A stretch of 20,666 nucleotides of DNA from Clostridiaceae bacterium (GTDB taxonomy: Bacteria > Bacillota > Clostridia > Oscillospirales > Acutalibacteraceae), in the NCBI GenBank assembly GCA_016295895.1, contig JAEDKI010000012.1, positions 1-20,666 on the forward strand, given 5' to 3'. Position numbers and translations under genes: made by a program. The stretch's first letter is position 1; the number at the start of each line of letters is the position of its first letter. The notes below the pieces were generated by a model. It did not search any database. It was not told the origin of the DNA and saw only the letters and a list, made by a program, of their open reading frames with translations. This document shows positions 6,325 through 14,159 of this stretch, piece after piece.

Positions 6325-6924
6325 ATGAAAGTGTTGAAAAGCACAAAATGGCTTTATGTTGCGTTTTGCCTGCTCATAATCGGAGCGGGATTATGCATGG
6401 CTATATGGCCGACTGTTTCGATGCAGGTTATGAGCTATATTATAGGTTCGCTTATATTAGCTTTCGGAATAATCAGAATAGTCGGTTATTTTGCGGATGA
6501 TTTTTACTGCATTGCCTTTCAGTTTGATTTGGCGTTGGGGATTTTTGCTTCGGTTATCGGCATTGCAGTATTAATCCATCCGAAATGGATAATGGCGTCT
6601 CTGCCGATTGCGATTGGTCTGTTTGTTCTTGTTGACGGATTATTTTCGGTTCAAAGTGCAATTGACGCAAAAAGATTCGGTATTCGCCGCTGGTGGCTGA
6701 TTCTGATTTTCTCTTTACTGACGGTTGCAATCGGGCTTGTGATGATTTTCAATCCCATGCGTAGTGCAGAAATTCTTGCTGTTATAACGGGTATTGCTCT
6801 CATTGCTTCGGGCATTGAAGCGATGATTGTTGCTCTCCAGACCGTGAAAATCAAAAAAGCCGTCAAAGCCGGTTCACCCATTGAAGTTAACTATGTTGAA
6901 ATAAACGAAAGAAAGGATAATTGA
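6325..6924 (+). CDS. DUF308/HdeD-like integral membrane protein
   Basis: A 199-residue protein with about six transmembrane helices (roughly 8-28, 32-55, 64-85, 89-108, 122-142 and 148-170) in three helix pairs; each pair is joined by a short Pro-containing turn (IWPTVSM, IHPKWIM, FNPMRSA). This threefold hairpin pattern is that of the DUF308/HdeD family, named after an E. coli acid-resistance membrane protein, whose molecular role is not established. The C-terminal 30 residues are polar and cytoplasmic. The ribosome binding site (GAGGG) is modest. A TATAAT at 6291-6296 is a likely -10, with only a weak TTTATT as -35. The gene is one base apart from the following CmpB-like gene, so they form an operon. 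Confidence 0.85.
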   Translation: MKVLKSTKWLYVAFCLLIIGAGLCMAIWPTVSMQVMSYIIGSLILAFGIIRIVGYFADDFYCIAFQFDLALGIFASVIGIAVLIHPKWIMASLPIAIGLFVLVDGLFSVQSAIDAKRFGIRRWWLILIFSLLTVAIGLVMIFNPMRSAEILAVITGIALIASGIEAMIVALQTVKIKKAVKAGSPIEVNYVEINERKDN

Positions 6925-6925
6925 A

Positions 6926-7567
6926 ATGAGTTCGAAGAGTGAAACCTTCGCAAAGTATGTGTGGATTTTTGCGGTTTGCTGTGTAACGGGTTTCGTTGTT
7001 GAAACTCTTTGGTGCTATTTCAGACACGGCTATATCGAGAGCCGCAAATCGCTTGTCTACGGTCCGCTGAGCGTTGCCTACGGAATGGGCGGAGTGCTTC
7101 TGACAGCAGTTCTGAGCCACTTCCGCACCTCGTCGCTGTGGCAGGTGTTCCTTGTATCTTTTCTTGTCGGCACGGTTGCCGAATATATCTGCTCGCTCGG
7201 TCAGGAAATCGTTTTCGGCTCTGTTGCGTGGGATTACAGCGACCTTCCTCTTAACATAAACGGCAGAGTATGCCTGCTCTATTCAATCTTTTGGGGTGTT
7301 CTCGGCATCGGTTGGGTGAAACTGATTATGCCGCTGACCGATAAGCTTGTCGGCGCAATTCCGATGAATCTGAACAATGTGCTTGTCTGGGCGTTTGTTG
7401 CATTCTTCGTCTTTGACGCCGGGCTTTCCGCTGCGGCGGCTCTCAGAATGAACGAGAGAGAAAAGGGCGTTCAGGCAAATAACAGAATTGAAGTTTTTCT
7501 TGATAATCACTTTGACGATGAAAGAATGCATAAAATATATGCAAATTCTCAGGAGGTCAAAAAATAA
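6926..7567 (+). CDS. CmpB-like 'putative ABC transporter permease' family membrane protein
   Basis: A 213-residue integral membrane protein with about five hydrophobic segments. The family signature is WDYSDLPLNINGRVCLLYSI (about residues 92-111), preceded by a conserved membrane Glu (AEYICS); this matches the family (PF06541) that databases call 'putative ABC transporter permease'. No nucleotide-binding subunit is encoded nearby and transport has not been shown for the family, so the name should be taken lightly. The last 45 residues are charged and probably cytoplasmic. Start is set by AAGGAT 8 bases upstream; the ATG overlaps the end of the DUF308 operon partner by spacing of one base. A second, shorter member of the same family is encoded 1.2 kb downstream (8769-9173). 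Confidence 0.82.
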   Translation: MSSKSETFAKYVWIFAVCCVTGFVVETLWCYFRHGYIESRKSLVYGPLSVAYGMGGVLLTAVLSHFRTSSLWQVFLVSFLVGTVAEYICSLGQEIVFGSVAWDYSDLPLNINGRVCLLYSIFWGVLGIGWVKLIMPLTDKLVGAIPMNLNNVLVWAFVAFFVFDAGLSAAAALRMNEREKGVQANNRIEVFLDNHFDDERMHKIYANSQEVKK

Positions 7568-7604
7568 AACAGCCTGTTTCTTTTTCTTCATGTGTTTATA
7601 TAGC

Positions 7605-7642
7605 GAAAGCAGCGAGTGTGCCTGATGCCGCTCGCTGCTTTC
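7605..7642. terminator. Long hairpin between convergent genes
   Basis: A perfect 12-bp stem GAAAGCAGCGAG (7605-7616)/CTCGCTGCTTTC (7631-7642) with a 14-base loop lies between the converging CmpB-like and MraY-like genes. Neither side has a good T-run, so it may be a weak two-way terminator or an mRNA 3' end stabiliser. Confidence 0.5.
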
Positions 7643-7656
7643 ACTTATATCATATT

Positions 7657-8607
7657 TTATTTCATCGCAATAACCGTAACTGCGGAAATGACTGCCTGAA
7701 TCATGCAGTATCTGAAGATAACCTGAGTGTTTGACCAGCCCTTGTTTTTTCTGAAATGGTCATGCAGGGGAGTGCGGATTTTTTTGAATGCGTTGATATG
7801 AAGAAATCTTATCAGCGAAACCTTAGCTATACCGAGCAGACCGTCAAGGCAAATCATGAAGCAGAGCGGAATAACAAGAAGAATGTTGCCGCTCTTGAGA
7901 ATGCAGATGCACAGGAAAAGCCCGAGAGCTCTTGAGCCTGCGTCGCCCATGAGCATTGTGCTCGGCTCGGCGTTTTTCCAAAGATAGGGCAGGAGAGTGA
8001 GAATCATAATTGCCGTGAGCAGATACATATTCTTTTCCATGCCGAGAATGTGACCTGCGGCGGCAACGGAAATCAGAGAAACGATTGTAAGGCTCGTGCA
8101 GAAGCCGTCGATTCCGTCGGAGCAGTTAACGGCGTTAATGAGCATCCAGACAAGCACGGCGGCGATAACGCCGAAAACGATGGGGTTGATGTGAAGGCTC
8201 ATTCCGAAAAAGCGCACCGAAGTTAATTCACGGTTGAAATAAACAAAGTTTGCGGCTGTCAGAGCGGAAATAACAAGGTCGATAAGTCCCTTTTTGTATT
8301 CGCCCCATGGTTTTTCGGAGCGGTCGTCAAGATAGCCCGAAAGCATTCCGAGAAAAATCAGAATATAATAGAAAACATATTCAAGCGAAATCGGCACGAA
8401 AATCAGAGCCGTGATTATGAACGAGCAGACGAAAATAATTCCCGCTCCACGGATTTTTCCTGCGGAGAGAGCGCCGTTGAATGCAAATTCTCTGCCGTGG
8501 TCTCTCGGAAGCTTGCCTTTGAACAGGGCGAGCAGAGCGGCGCAGAGAATAACCGAAACCGCAACGAGAAGAAGATAAGCCGCCTTTGCGGGTAAAATTG
8601 ATATCAT
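7657..8607 (-). CDS. MraY-like polyprenyl-phosphate glycosyl-1-phosphate transferase
   Basis: A 316-residue membrane protein with about ten hydrophobic segments, of the MraY/WecA family, which transfers a sugar-1-phosphate from a UDP-sugar to undecaprenyl phosphate. Family motifs: GYLDD (91-95, Mg/lipid-phosphate aspartates), NAVNCSDGIDG (158-168), GDAGSRALG (221-229) and PLHDHFRKNKGW (280-291). The last matches the MraY type PLHHHFE..GW better than WecA, but the central His is Asp here. The start is ATG 8607, preceded by AAGGAGG; the frame extends 56 codons upstream, but across the promoter. It is not in a cell-wall (dcw) cluster and stands alone between two CmpB-like genes. It may be a second MraY paralogue or a transferase for another envelope polymer. 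Confidence 0.85.
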   Translation of the reverse strand: MISILPAKAAYLLLVAVSVILCAALLALFKGKLPRDHGREFAFNGALSAGKIRGAGIIFVCSFIITALIFVPISLEYVFYYILIFLGMLSGYLDDRSEKPWGEYKKGLIDLVISALTAANFVYFNRELTSVRFFGMSLHINPIVFGVIAAVLVWMLINAVNCSDGIDGFCTSLTIVSLISVAAAGHILGMEKNMYLLTAIMILTLLPYLWKNAEPSTMLMGDAGSRALGLFLCICILKSGNILLVIPLCFMICLDGLLGIAKVSLIRFLHINAFKKIRTPLHDHFRKNKGWSNTQVIFRYCMIQAVISAVTVIAMK

Positions 8608-8631
8608 TGAAATGACCTCCTTAACAGAGAA

Positions 8632-8660
8632 AGAATAACACATATTTATATTTTTTTCAA
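8632..8660 (-). promoter_or_regulatory. Promoter of the MraY-like gene
   Basis: On the minus strand TTGAAA (8660-8655), a 17-base spacer and TATTCT (8637-8632) preceded by TGT (extended -10). AAGGAGG and the ATG follow within 30 bases, which supports the short start at 8607. Confidence 0.65.
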
Positions 8661-8768
8661 CCTGAATTTCATTTGACTTGAAGAATTCCCGATTATCACA
8701 AAGGGTGAAAACGGTTCCTCGGTCGGAATAATATTCTCTCATCCGCAAATGATATTTCAGGTGATAAA

Positions 8769-9173
8769 ATGTCAAAAATGAGAGAATATTTTATGTGCTT
8801 TGCGCTCGGAGCGGTTATTTACGGGCTGATTGAGGTTGTTTCAAGGGGCTATACCCATTGGACAATGGCGCTCACGGGGGGAGCAGTCATGGTTCTGCTG
8901 AATCTGATTAATCAAAGCGGAAAGCTGAACATTTTTGCCCGATGTCTGCTCGGTGCGGCAGTCATAACGAGCCTTGAATTTGCCGTCGGCATGGTTGTTA
9001 ATGTCGCTCTCGGCTGGAATGTGTGGGATTATTCCGACAAAGCATTTAATCTTTACGGTCAGATCTGTCCGCTCTTTTCGCTCGGGTGGTTTTTTCTCAG
9101 CATTCCCGCATTTTGGATCTGCGGGTTTGTTGAAGAAAAAATGAGCGGTCGCAATCACGCCGAGGCGATATAG
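8769..9173 (+). CDS. Short CmpB-like family membrane protein
   Basis: A 134-residue membrane protein with about four hydrophobic segments. WNVWDYSDKAFNLYGQICPL (about residues 82-101) is clearly related to the signature of the CmpB-like gene at 6926, including the preceding membrane Glu (SLEFAVG) and the following Ser-x-x-Trp. It corresponds to only the second part of the longer relative, yet has a good start of its own (AGGTGAT just upstream of ATG 8769), so it is a compact family member rather than obvious debris. It is divergent from the MraY-like gene, and its last 19 bases overlap the 3' end of the amidase gene on the other strand. Function unknown. Confidence 0.78.
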   Translation: MSKMREYFMCFALGAVIYGLIEVVSRGYTHWTMALTGGAVMVLLNLINQSGKLNIFARCLLGAAVITSLEFAVGMVVNVALGWNVWDYSDKAFNLYGQICPLFSLGWFFLSIPAFWICGFVEEKMSGRNHAEAI

Positions 9174-12055
9174 TTCTTGATTCCTTTAACGGTTGCGGCG
9201 GCGAGGATGTCACGGTTTTCAGCCGCTTGAAGAATTTCGCATTCTTCGGGGTTAGAGACGAAGCCGTATTCAATCAGAATGGCGGGGCATTCCTCAACTC
9301 TTGCAACCCTGAACGCATAGAAGTTTGCGCCTCTGCTGATTTTATTCTTGAATTCAACGGATTTATTCTTGTAAATTTCTTCTTTATAAGCATTAACGAT
9401 GCTTGAATGAATTGCCTTTGCAAGCGGCTGAGAATAAGCCCTGTAATAGAAAGCCGAGGTTCCCATGGCGGAAGCCGAACTGCTTGAATCGCAATGAACG
9501 GCAATGAACATGTCCGGATTATGATTTCTGACATCCCCGTTTCGCTCGGCGTAGCAGACCCATTTATCCGAGGTTCTCGTCATAATGACCTTTGCACCCT
9601 CGGCTTCAAGAAGCTCTTTGATTTTGGTTGCAATTGAGAGATTAATCTGCTTTTCAAGCCCGAAGGATGATGACGAAACGGCGCAGACCGCTCCCGAATC
9701 AAGACCGCCGTGGCCGGGGTCGAGCATGATTGTGTAGCCGCTGAGCGATTCAGAAGGCTTATGGCTGAGAGTGATAACAAGGTTTCCGTCGCTGTTGTAT
9801 TCATAGTGGAAGCCGTAGAATTTGCCTTTGTTTGCAAGCTCAAATGAAAGAGTGGCGGTTGAATCGGCTTTATTAACCGTCCATTTTCCGCTTTTGCATA
9901 CGGAGTTCATCAGCGAAAGGCTGCCCTGTGCGGAGTCTGTGTCGCTGAATACGATTTCAAAGCCCGTGCAGTCGAGCGACGAAACCGCAACGGGTCTGCC
10001 GTTATATGATGAGTAGCTCTGACCCGTCAGCTTTGCATTGAAAGCGACGGCTCTGTTCATTTCAAGCACGATAACGGTTTTTCCGCTTGCCGCACTGCAT
10101 GAGAGCACTTTTATTGAATTTTTCGGCATAACATAGCCGTTTTTGATGCTGACATGAGTTATTGAGCCGTTATTTCCCGAAGCGAGACGCTCGGTTCTTG
10201 CTTTGGGAACTTTTACGCCGCTTGAAAGGATATAATAGGTGTCGCCGTCAAGCGTTGTTTCCGAAACGACATAATCAACCGTGCCTTTGAGAAGCGGCGA
10301 ACACTCGGGAACGGAAAATGTGCTTGTGGTGTTGCCGGGATAAACTTCAACATAATCATCGATTATTTCGCAGATTTTTGCGCTTCCGAGACCGTAATTC
10401 TCGGTGTAAAAATATTTCTGAAGCCTGTCTGCAGGTGCGTCCGTCTTGCTCTCCGATGATGAAGCGGGAGTGTTCGTTACGCTCGGTTTATCCGATGATG
10501 TTGCCGCAGTTCCCGATGAAGATGTTTCTTCCGGCTTTGATGTTTCAGTCGGCTTTGCGGCTGTTGTTTGCGGGGTCGGGGTCGGGGGAGAGGTTACGGG
10601 CACTTTTGCCGTCACGGTGACCTTTGCCCCTGTCAGACTCTCTGAGAGAGAACTGTATTTAGCCGTAACCTTATAGCTTCCGAGCTTTTGCGCCGATGAT
10701 TTGCTGTCGGGAGTGGGTAGGGAGGCGGTAAAGGTTGTGAAATCCGATGCAGAATCGGGCAGAGCGTTTTCGGAATCGCTTTCGATATTGACCGCCGTCA
10801 TTTTATAGGTTTTGCCGTTGAAGCTGACCGAAACTGAAGCGTTTTTGAGCGCAACGGCTGAAACTTCAACAAGCATTCCGCCCGGAACGGAGATATCCTC
10901 AGAGGGCGAAACGGATTTCAGAAGCTTAATCTTGTAGGTGACATTATAAGTATAGGTTTTGCCCTTATGTTCAAATTTAATAGTGTTTTTGCCGGGATTC
11001 AGCTTGCAATCAAGCGAAAAATCGCCGTTTTTTGCAACGCTCAGCTTCTTTCCGTTGCAAACGAGGTCATAGGCGGGACTGCTCGTGCCACGGAAAGTGA
11101 TGGTTGACTGCTCAACGGTTATATCCGTCTTTGAATAATTCGTAATTGAAAAACTCTTGTCGAGCAGAAATGTGTCACGCTTGGCGATATAGTTGAGAAC
11201 TATTTCCGCACTCGTTCCCGTTGCCTTTGAGATATCCGAAAACGGAGTGAACGCAAGCGCACGGCACATGGACATATCTGCCGATGCCGAAATCAGCTCA
11301 ACCGCCGCAGTTGCCTTTTCGGTTGAGAAAGCCGAAAGGCCGCTGAGATTGTGGCAGAGCCAGAGTGGGCAGGATTCTTCGTTCCACACCGTCTGAGCGG
11401 TTTTGAATGCCGAGTCCTTTCCGCTGTCATGCGAAAGAAAAACGAAGTCTGCAACTGCGCTTCCGACAAGCCCGGTCACCGAATCCGAGACTTTTGAGGC
11501 ATAAATCGGCTCAATTCCGACCGCCATTGACGGGTCGGTTTCTTTAATCGCCTTGCAGATGGCAGAGAGCTTTTCCGAATAGCCGCTCAGAGTTTCGTCA
11601 CAGCCCGATAAAATCACAAAATCAAAGTTAAACTGTTTAACAAATTCTTCGGTTTTTGCGGGATCCGATGAAATATCTGCTCTGACTCCTCTGTAAAGCC
11701 CCGCTTTTTCCGCATAGCCGAGAAGCGTTGAAACATCGGACGCATTGTCGGCGTTCAGTTCAAAAATGACCGTGTTGAAGCCGAGCTTTGAAAAGCCCGA
11801 AAGCTCCTCGGAGCTGTTGTCTGAAAGCTCCGAATAAACGGCGGCAACAATCGAATCGGGCGCAGAGGTCTTGGGTCTGCCCTGAACGGGCAGGGTTTCG
11901 TCGGTTGTTTCCGTTATGTCTGCGGCAGTCGTTTCATCGGCAAATGATTCTTTCAGCGAATCAAATCTGCCCGTTAAAAACATTGCCGTTATTATTCCGA
12001 CAATTAAAACAGCCACGGCGATAATTGAGATTATCAGAATTTTGTTCTTTTTCAT
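9155..12055 (-). CDS. Multidomain N-acetylmuramoyl-L-alanine amidase (Amidase_3) with N-terminal pseudo-hydrolase barrel
   Basis: A 966-residue cell-wall enzyme that cleaves the bond between N-acetylmuramic acid and L-alanine in peptidoglycan. Order: N-terminal membrane anchor or signal (about 7-28); barrel-like region (about 65-295); two beta-sandwich regions (about 305-378 and 380-485); Thr/Pro/Ser linker (about 486-545); a small beta domain, possibly SH3-like (about 546-625); an AMIN-like beta region (about 635-770); and an Amidase_3 domain (774-966). The zinc ligands His782 (DPGHGG), Glu801 (LEKQ) and His854 (VHCD) and catalytic Glu929 (LIEYGF) are all present. The barrel region appears homologous to the GHL10 neighbour but lacks its acidic pair. 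Its ATG overlaps the upstream stop (ATGA), so translation is coupled. No terminator is visible at the 3' end, which overlaps the convergent gene by 19 bases. Confidence 0.92.
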   Translation of the reverse strand: MKKNKILIISIIAVAVLIVGIITAMFLTGRFDSLKESFADETTAADITETTDETLPVQGRPKTSAPDSIVAAVYSELSDNSSEELSGFSKLGFNTVIFELNADNASDVSTLLGYAEKAGLYRGVRADISSDPAKTEEFVKQFNFDFVILSGCDETLSGYSEKLSAICKAIKETDPSMAVGIEPIYASKVSDSVTGLVGSAVADFVFLSHDSGKDSAFKTAQTVWNEESCPLWLCHNLSGLSAFSTEKATAAVELISASADMSMCRALAFTPFSDISKATGTSAEIVLNYIAKRDTFLLDKSFSITNYSKTDITVEQSTITFRGTSSPAYDLVCNGKKLSVAKNGDFSLDCKLNPGKNTIKFEHKGKTYTYNVTYKIKLLKSVSPSEDISVPGGMLVEVSAVALKNASVSVSFNGKTYKMTAVNIESDSENALPDSASDFTTFTASLPTPDSKSSAQKLGSYKVTAKYSSLSESLTGAKVTVTAKVPVTSPPTPTPQTTAAKPTETSKPEETSSSGTAATSSDKPSVTNTPASSSESKTDAPADRLQKYFYTENYGLGSAKICEIIDDYVEVYPGNTTSTFSVPECSPLLKGTVDYVVSETTLDGDTYYILSSGVKVPKARTERLASGNNGSITHVSIKNGYVMPKNSIKVLSCSAASGKTVIVLEMNRAVAFNAKLTGQSYSSYNGRPVAVSSLDCTGFEIVFSDTDSAQGSLSLMNSVCKSGKWTVNKADSTATLSFELANKGKFYGFHYEYNSDGNLVITLSHKPSESLSGYTIMLDPGHGGLDSGAVCAVSSSSFGLEKQINLSIATKIKELLEAEGAKVIMTRTSDKWVCYAERNGDVRNHNPDMFIAVHCDSSSSASAMGTSAFYYRAYSQPLAKAIHSSIVNAYKEEIYKNKSVEFKNKISRGANFYAFRVARVEECPAILIEYGFVSNPEECEILQAAENRDILAAATVKGIKNYIASA

Positions 12056-13551
12056 TGTCCGTTCCCCGTTGAGTTTATTGAATCCTTCAAATTCTGTATT
12101 TCTTCCTTACAGCCGCTCCGTGTCAGATCCTGATAGGAGAAAACAACAAAGCCGCTGTAATTCTTATTTTTTCTGATTGATGAAAGCTGACGGGCGAGAA
12201 TGTCGGTGTTATCCTGCCATTCCGTTTTGCCGCTTCCTGCATATTCGTCGGCTTTTCCGCATTTGTATGCGGCGAGCCCGCAGGCGAGCTTAACGCCCGC
12301 ATTTCTCGGCAGAGAACCCCATTTGCCGAGCAGAGAGGCGAAAGGCATCGTTTCGTGCCTGAATCCGAAATATATTTGCGGAATAATCAAATCGGCATAT
12401 CCGCTGCGTGAAAGCCAAAGCTCACAGTCGGCGTAAAGCTCGGATTTGTTCTTTTCAAGCTTTGCGGCGGGGCTGATGCTGACCGTCAGACTTGAATCTG
12501 CGGTTTTGACAGCCGACCAGAGAGCCGAAACAAAGGCGTTAACGCAGTTTTCTCTCCATTGAGAAAGGCTGAGAGTGCCGCCGTCGGCTTTATATTGCGA
12601 ATACTGTATTTTGTCTATTGACTGTGAAGTTGACGGATAAAAATAGTCATCGATATGTATTCCGTCAATGTCGTATTTTGAGATTATTTCACGAACTCCG
12701 TCAATAATGAGCTTGTGATTTGAGGTGCAGGCAGGGTTATAATATATTCCGTTTGAAAGAATACATATTGCACCGTCTTCGTTGCCCGAATCGAGAATCT
12801 TTTTTGCGGGATTGCGGGCGCTGAGCAGGCTCGGATCTTTCTTTGTTGAAACCCTGAACGGGTTTATCCACCCGTGAACCGAAATTCCGTATTTCTTTGA
12901 GCTTTCAAGCATAACTTCAAACGGGTCAAAGCTCAAAGAAGCGCCCTCCGTGCCTGCGATATATGCCGAATACGGATAAATATCCGATTTATAAAATGCG
13001 TCCGAAAATGCTCTGAGATGAACAAAAGCCGTGTTCAGCCCGCAATCCTTGATTGTTTTGAACATTTTATCGGTTTGCGCCTTGTATTCTTCTCTTGTTT
13101 TGCCCTGTGCGCTTATGTGGTCATAGCAGGAAATCCAGACGCCTCTGAGCTCTGCTGTTTCAGCCGAGGGCTTTGCGGTTGTCTGAGGATTTGTTTTCGG
13201 CGCAGAGGTTGTTGCCGCCTTTGTTGTTGCTCTGACGGTTGTTGCTTTTTGCGAAGTCGTCTTTGCGGAAGTTGTTTTTTCGGCTGCCGAAGTGACCTTT
13301 TGAGACGGTCTTTCGGGTCTGATGACAGAAACAACCGCAGAGGTAACGCTCGTAATCACGGCTGAAATGCCGCTATGAGCCGTGCTCTCCTCCGTTGTCG
13401 CTTCGGTTTCGTCTGATTGAGAAATATCAGGCGGAGTCAGGCTCTCGGTTAATGCTTGAGAGCTCTCCGCTACTTCGGCTTGACGGGAATGGAGTTGACA
13501 TGACGGGAGCAAAAGGCATATAATTAACATAAGCGGAATAAGCTTTTTCAT
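12052..13551 (-). CDS. GHL10-family (glycosyl hydrolase-like) lipoprotein
   Basis: A 499-residue lipoprotein: the signal ends in the lipobox LPSC (Cys18), followed by a Thr/Ser/Lys-rich linker (about 25-132) and a GHL10 domain (about 134-485, PF02638/DUF187), a TIM barrel related to glycoside hydrolases. Recognisable family segments are ELRGVWISC (134-142), FVHLRAFSDAFYKSDIYPYS (177-195), VHGWINPFR (225-233), DGIHIDDYFYP (296-306, with the likely acidic residues Asp301/Asp302) and DLIIPQIYFG. Relatives have been linked to peptidoglycan glycan-strand cleavage in Gram-positives, but activity differs among members. AAAGGA precedes the ATG by 7 bases, and a TATAAT (13594-13589, minus) is a possible -10. 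It is the first gene of an operon with the amidase, whose start overlaps its stop, so both probably act on the wall. Confidence 0.92.
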   Translation of the reverse strand: MKKLIPLMLIICLLLPSCQLHSRQAEVAESSQALTESLTPPDISQSDETEATTEESTAHSGISAVITSVTSAVVSVIRPERPSQKVTSAAEKTTSAKTTSQKATTVRATTKAATTSAPKTNPQTTAKPSAETAELRGVWISCYDHISAQGKTREEYKAQTDKMFKTIKDCGLNTAFVHLRAFSDAFYKSDIYPYSAYIAGTEGASLSFDPFEVMLESSKKYGISVHGWINPFRVSTKKDPSLLSARNPAKKILDSGNEDGAICILSNGIYYNPACTSNHKLIIDGVREIISKYDIDGIHIDDYFYPSTSQSIDKIQYSQYKADGGTLSLSQWRENCVNAFVSALWSAVKTADSSLTVSISPAAKLEKNKSELYADCELWLSRSGYADLIIPQIYFGFRHETMPFASLLGKWGSLPRNAGVKLACGLAAYKCGKADEYAGSGKTEWQDNTDILARQLSSIRKNKNYSGFVVFSYQDLTRSGCKEEIQNLKDSINSTGNGQ

Positions 13552-13613
13552 TTGTGAATCCTTTCGATGTTTTCGGATTTCAACTTTAATTATATTAAAA
13601 GGGAATGATAAAA

Positions 13614-13895
13614 ATGCCGTTTATTGTTGAGTTGCTGCTGATTTATTTTGCCGTTATGGCGGTGTTTTCGGTTGCGATAACCGTTGCTGATAAATCCGCC
13701 GCCAAAAAGGGACGATGGAGAGTGCCCGAAGCAACTCTGATGCTCGTCGGGCTTTTCGGCGGCGCTCTGCCTATGTATGTTACAATGAAAACAATCAGGC
13801 ACAAGACAAAGCATAAGAAATTCATGATCGGTCTGCCGCTTGAAATTGCGCTTCATGCGGCGCTTGTCTGCCTGCTTATTTGGGCTTTGGTATAA
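13614..13895 (+). CDS. DUF1294 family small membrane protein
   Basis: A protein of 93 residues with hydrophobic segments at both ends (about 2-22 and 72-92) and a shorter one in the middle (about 42-58). The DUF1294 signature is clear: ADKSAAKKGRWRVPEATL followed by GLFGGALP, a Met and KTKHKKF. The family is widespread and of unknown function; some longer members carry a cold-shock domain, absent here. The frame also has an ATG at 13605, but AAGGG would then be only one base away; from ATG 13614 the spacing is 10 bases, so the second start is preferred. The last base of the stop codon is also the first base of the inverted repeat that bounds the adjacent 224-bp element. It is divergent from the GHL10 gene. 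Confidence 0.88.
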   Translation: MPFIVELLLIYFAVMAVFSVAITVADKSAAKKGRWRVPEATLMLVGLFGGALPMYVTMKTIRHKTKHKKFMIGLPLEIALHAALVCLLIWALV

Positions 13896-14118
13896 TAGTT
13901 TTTTTAACAGCAATAAATATGGTTTTGAGGGGCTTATTTCCGCCCCGTCTGCGTTAAAAATCTTTGAAATACACAAAGTATTCCTGCAGATTTTCGCCTT
14001 GACGGAACGAAAATCTTCTCCCTCAAAACTGCTTCGCATCTGAAATGCAAGATATAATGCCCGAAAGTGCGTGAGATATTGCATTTCAGACATATTCAAT
14101 CGCTGTTAAAAAAACTAT
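13895..14118. repeat. 224-bp element with perfect 17-bp terminal inverted repeats (MITE-like or structured RNA)
   Basis: ATAGTTTTTTTAACAGC (13895-13911) returns as its exact reverse complement at 14102-14118, and similarity continues inward for about 10 more bases (AATAAATATG versus GATTGAATATG). Nested inside are further inverted repeats: GTTTTGAGGG (13922-13931)/CCCTCAAAAC (14020-14029); GGGGC/GCCCC (13929-13946), which competes with it; CTTTG/CAAAG (13962-13978); AGATTTTCG/CGAAAATCT (13988-14016); and a 12-bp stem at 14039-14050/14079-14090. There is no credible ORF. The layout is that of a miniature inverted-repeat element or a folded non-coding RNA. No clear target-site duplication is visible. 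Confidence 0.65.
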
Positions 14119-14133
14119 AGTTTTATTGACAGC
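14117..14133 (+). repeat. Third, imperfect copy of the 17-bp terminal repeat
   Basis: ATAGTTTTATTGACAGC matches the left terminal repeat of the 224-bp element at 15 of 17 positions, in the same orientation, and abuts the right repeat. Right repeat plus third copy make a 32-bp imperfect palindrome (14102-14133) centred on CTATAG. TTGACA in this copy with TAAAAA 17 bases on is also promoter-like. Confidence 0.55.
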
Positions 14134-14159
14134 AAATTTTTTTGTTGTTAAAAACAAAA

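Noticed and set aside
8608..8775. 56-codon N-terminal extension of the MraY-like protein
   Set aside because: It crosses the gene's likely promoter and overlaps the divergent gene's start; AAGGAGG correctly spaced from ATG 8607 sets the start.
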